Below, piece after piece: positions 14,532 through 14,814 of a stretch of 14,814 bases of DNA. Below the pieces are notes generated by a model that was given only the letters and a program-made list of their open reading frames with translations, made no database searches and was not told the origin of the DNA. Made by a program: the position numbers and the translations under genes. Origin of the DNA: Acidimicrobiales bacterium (GTDB lineage Bacteria > Actinomycetota > Acidimicrobiia > Acidimicrobiales > JABEUL01); the NCBI GenBank assembly GCA_013044465.1, contig JABEUL010000018.1, positions 1 through 14,814 of the forward strand. Direction: 5' to 3'. Numbering within the stretch: position 1 is the first letter of the stretch; each line of letters starts with the position of its first letter.

Positions 14532-14814
14532 GTGAGTTCGTTAACTGACGCAAAAGGAGAGACTGCCATAGGAGATTCTCAGTTTCAACACGGAGATTCA
14601 ACTGAAGGCAGTTACAGGACTAGGTGGAGTTGGGAGAAAGTCGGGTGGGGGACTCACTGCGTCGACTGTTATCCGGGAAACTGTCCCTACCGAGTTTACG
14701 TAAGAGATGGAAAGGTTCTAAGAGAGGAGCCCTCTGCAACATTTCATGAGATAGAAGAGGGCGTTCCTGACTTCAACCCAATGGGTTGCAACAAGGGTGC
14801 CTGCTGGTCACAAC
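14532..14814 (+). CDS. Second DMSO-reductase-family molybdoenzyme, type II-like, 5' fragment
   Basis: The first 94 codons are present; the gene runs off the right edge. The sequence RWSWEKVGWGTHCVDCYPGN and the following CPYRVYVRDGKVLREE are the N-terminal cluster region of type II molybdoenzymes of the ethylbenzene / dimethylsulfide dehydrogenase and (per)chlorate reductase class. Expected [4Fe-4S] ligands are H42, C46 and C51 with C86 in FNPMGCNKGACWSQ. C43 next to the His again offers an alternative CxxC. It is paralogous to the 917-residue enzyme (shared SWEK, THCV and NPMGC.KG) but is closer to the canonical type II pattern. The ~30 residues before the motif lack a Tat twin-arginine signal. 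The GTG start has a GGAGGT site and follows the attenuator-like hairpin. A beta subunit may follow beyond the window. Confidence 0.85.
   Translation, partial: MSSLTDAKGETAIGDSQFQHGDSTEGSYRTRWSWEKVGWGTHCVDCYPGNCPYRVYVRDGKVLREEPSATFHEIEEGVPDFNPMGCNKGACWSQ

Noticed and set aside
14532..14640. Tat signal peptide on the second molybdoenzyme
   Set aside because: No twin-arginine followed by a hydrophobic stretch in the ~30 residues before the cluster motif.

Overview
The window reads as a chromosomal segment from an AT-leaning bacterium, most likely a low-GC member of the Actinomycetota, perhaps Acidimicrobiia-like. That placement is inference. It rests on a DUF6457-type small protein next to molybdoenzyme genes, an acidic Trp-rich N-terminal domain on the acetyltransferase, and a 192-residue protein of a type I recall from actinobacteria. 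No rRNA, tRNA, CRISPR array, transposase or phage gene is visible.

Layout. (1) 219-1052, minus: a GNAT acetyltransferase with an extra N-terminal domain. (2) 1278-7891, plus: a tightly packed cytochrome c maturation (System I) operon, ccmA-B-C-D-E-F-G-H/I. Every junction overlaps by a few bases, and there is a 45-codon ccmD. (3) 7920-8735 and 8807-11560, both minus: a short-chain dehydrogenase lying downstream of a 917-residue DMSO-reductase-family molybdoenzyme. (4) 11668-13338 and 13365-13592, plus: a thiamine-diphosphate enzyme of the acetolactate synthase / 2-hydroxyacyl-CoA lyase type, followed by a DUF6457-like protein. (5) 13573-14151, minus: a conserved-looking protein of unknown function. 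(6) 14532 to the window end, plus: the first 94 codons of a second, paralogous molybdoenzyme.

How the genes may work together. The Ccm proteins export heme, load it on CcmE, reduce apocytochrome thiols and ligate heme to CXXCH sites outside the membrane. The right half looks like a molybdoenzyme locus. A type II-like catalytic subunit, an SDR that could oxidise an alcohol product, and a ThDP enzyme that could make or cleave a C-C bond sit around one 107-bp divergent control region. The substrate cannot be read from sequence. No iron-sulfur beta subunit, heme subunit or TorD-like chaperone is present; these may lie beyond the right edge.

The most interesting non-coding signals are two. One is a 37-bp nested dyad in the divergent region (11582-11618). 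The other is a structured leader with a strong intrinsic terminator (14485-14515) directly in front of the second molybdoenzyme, which suggests conditional termination control.
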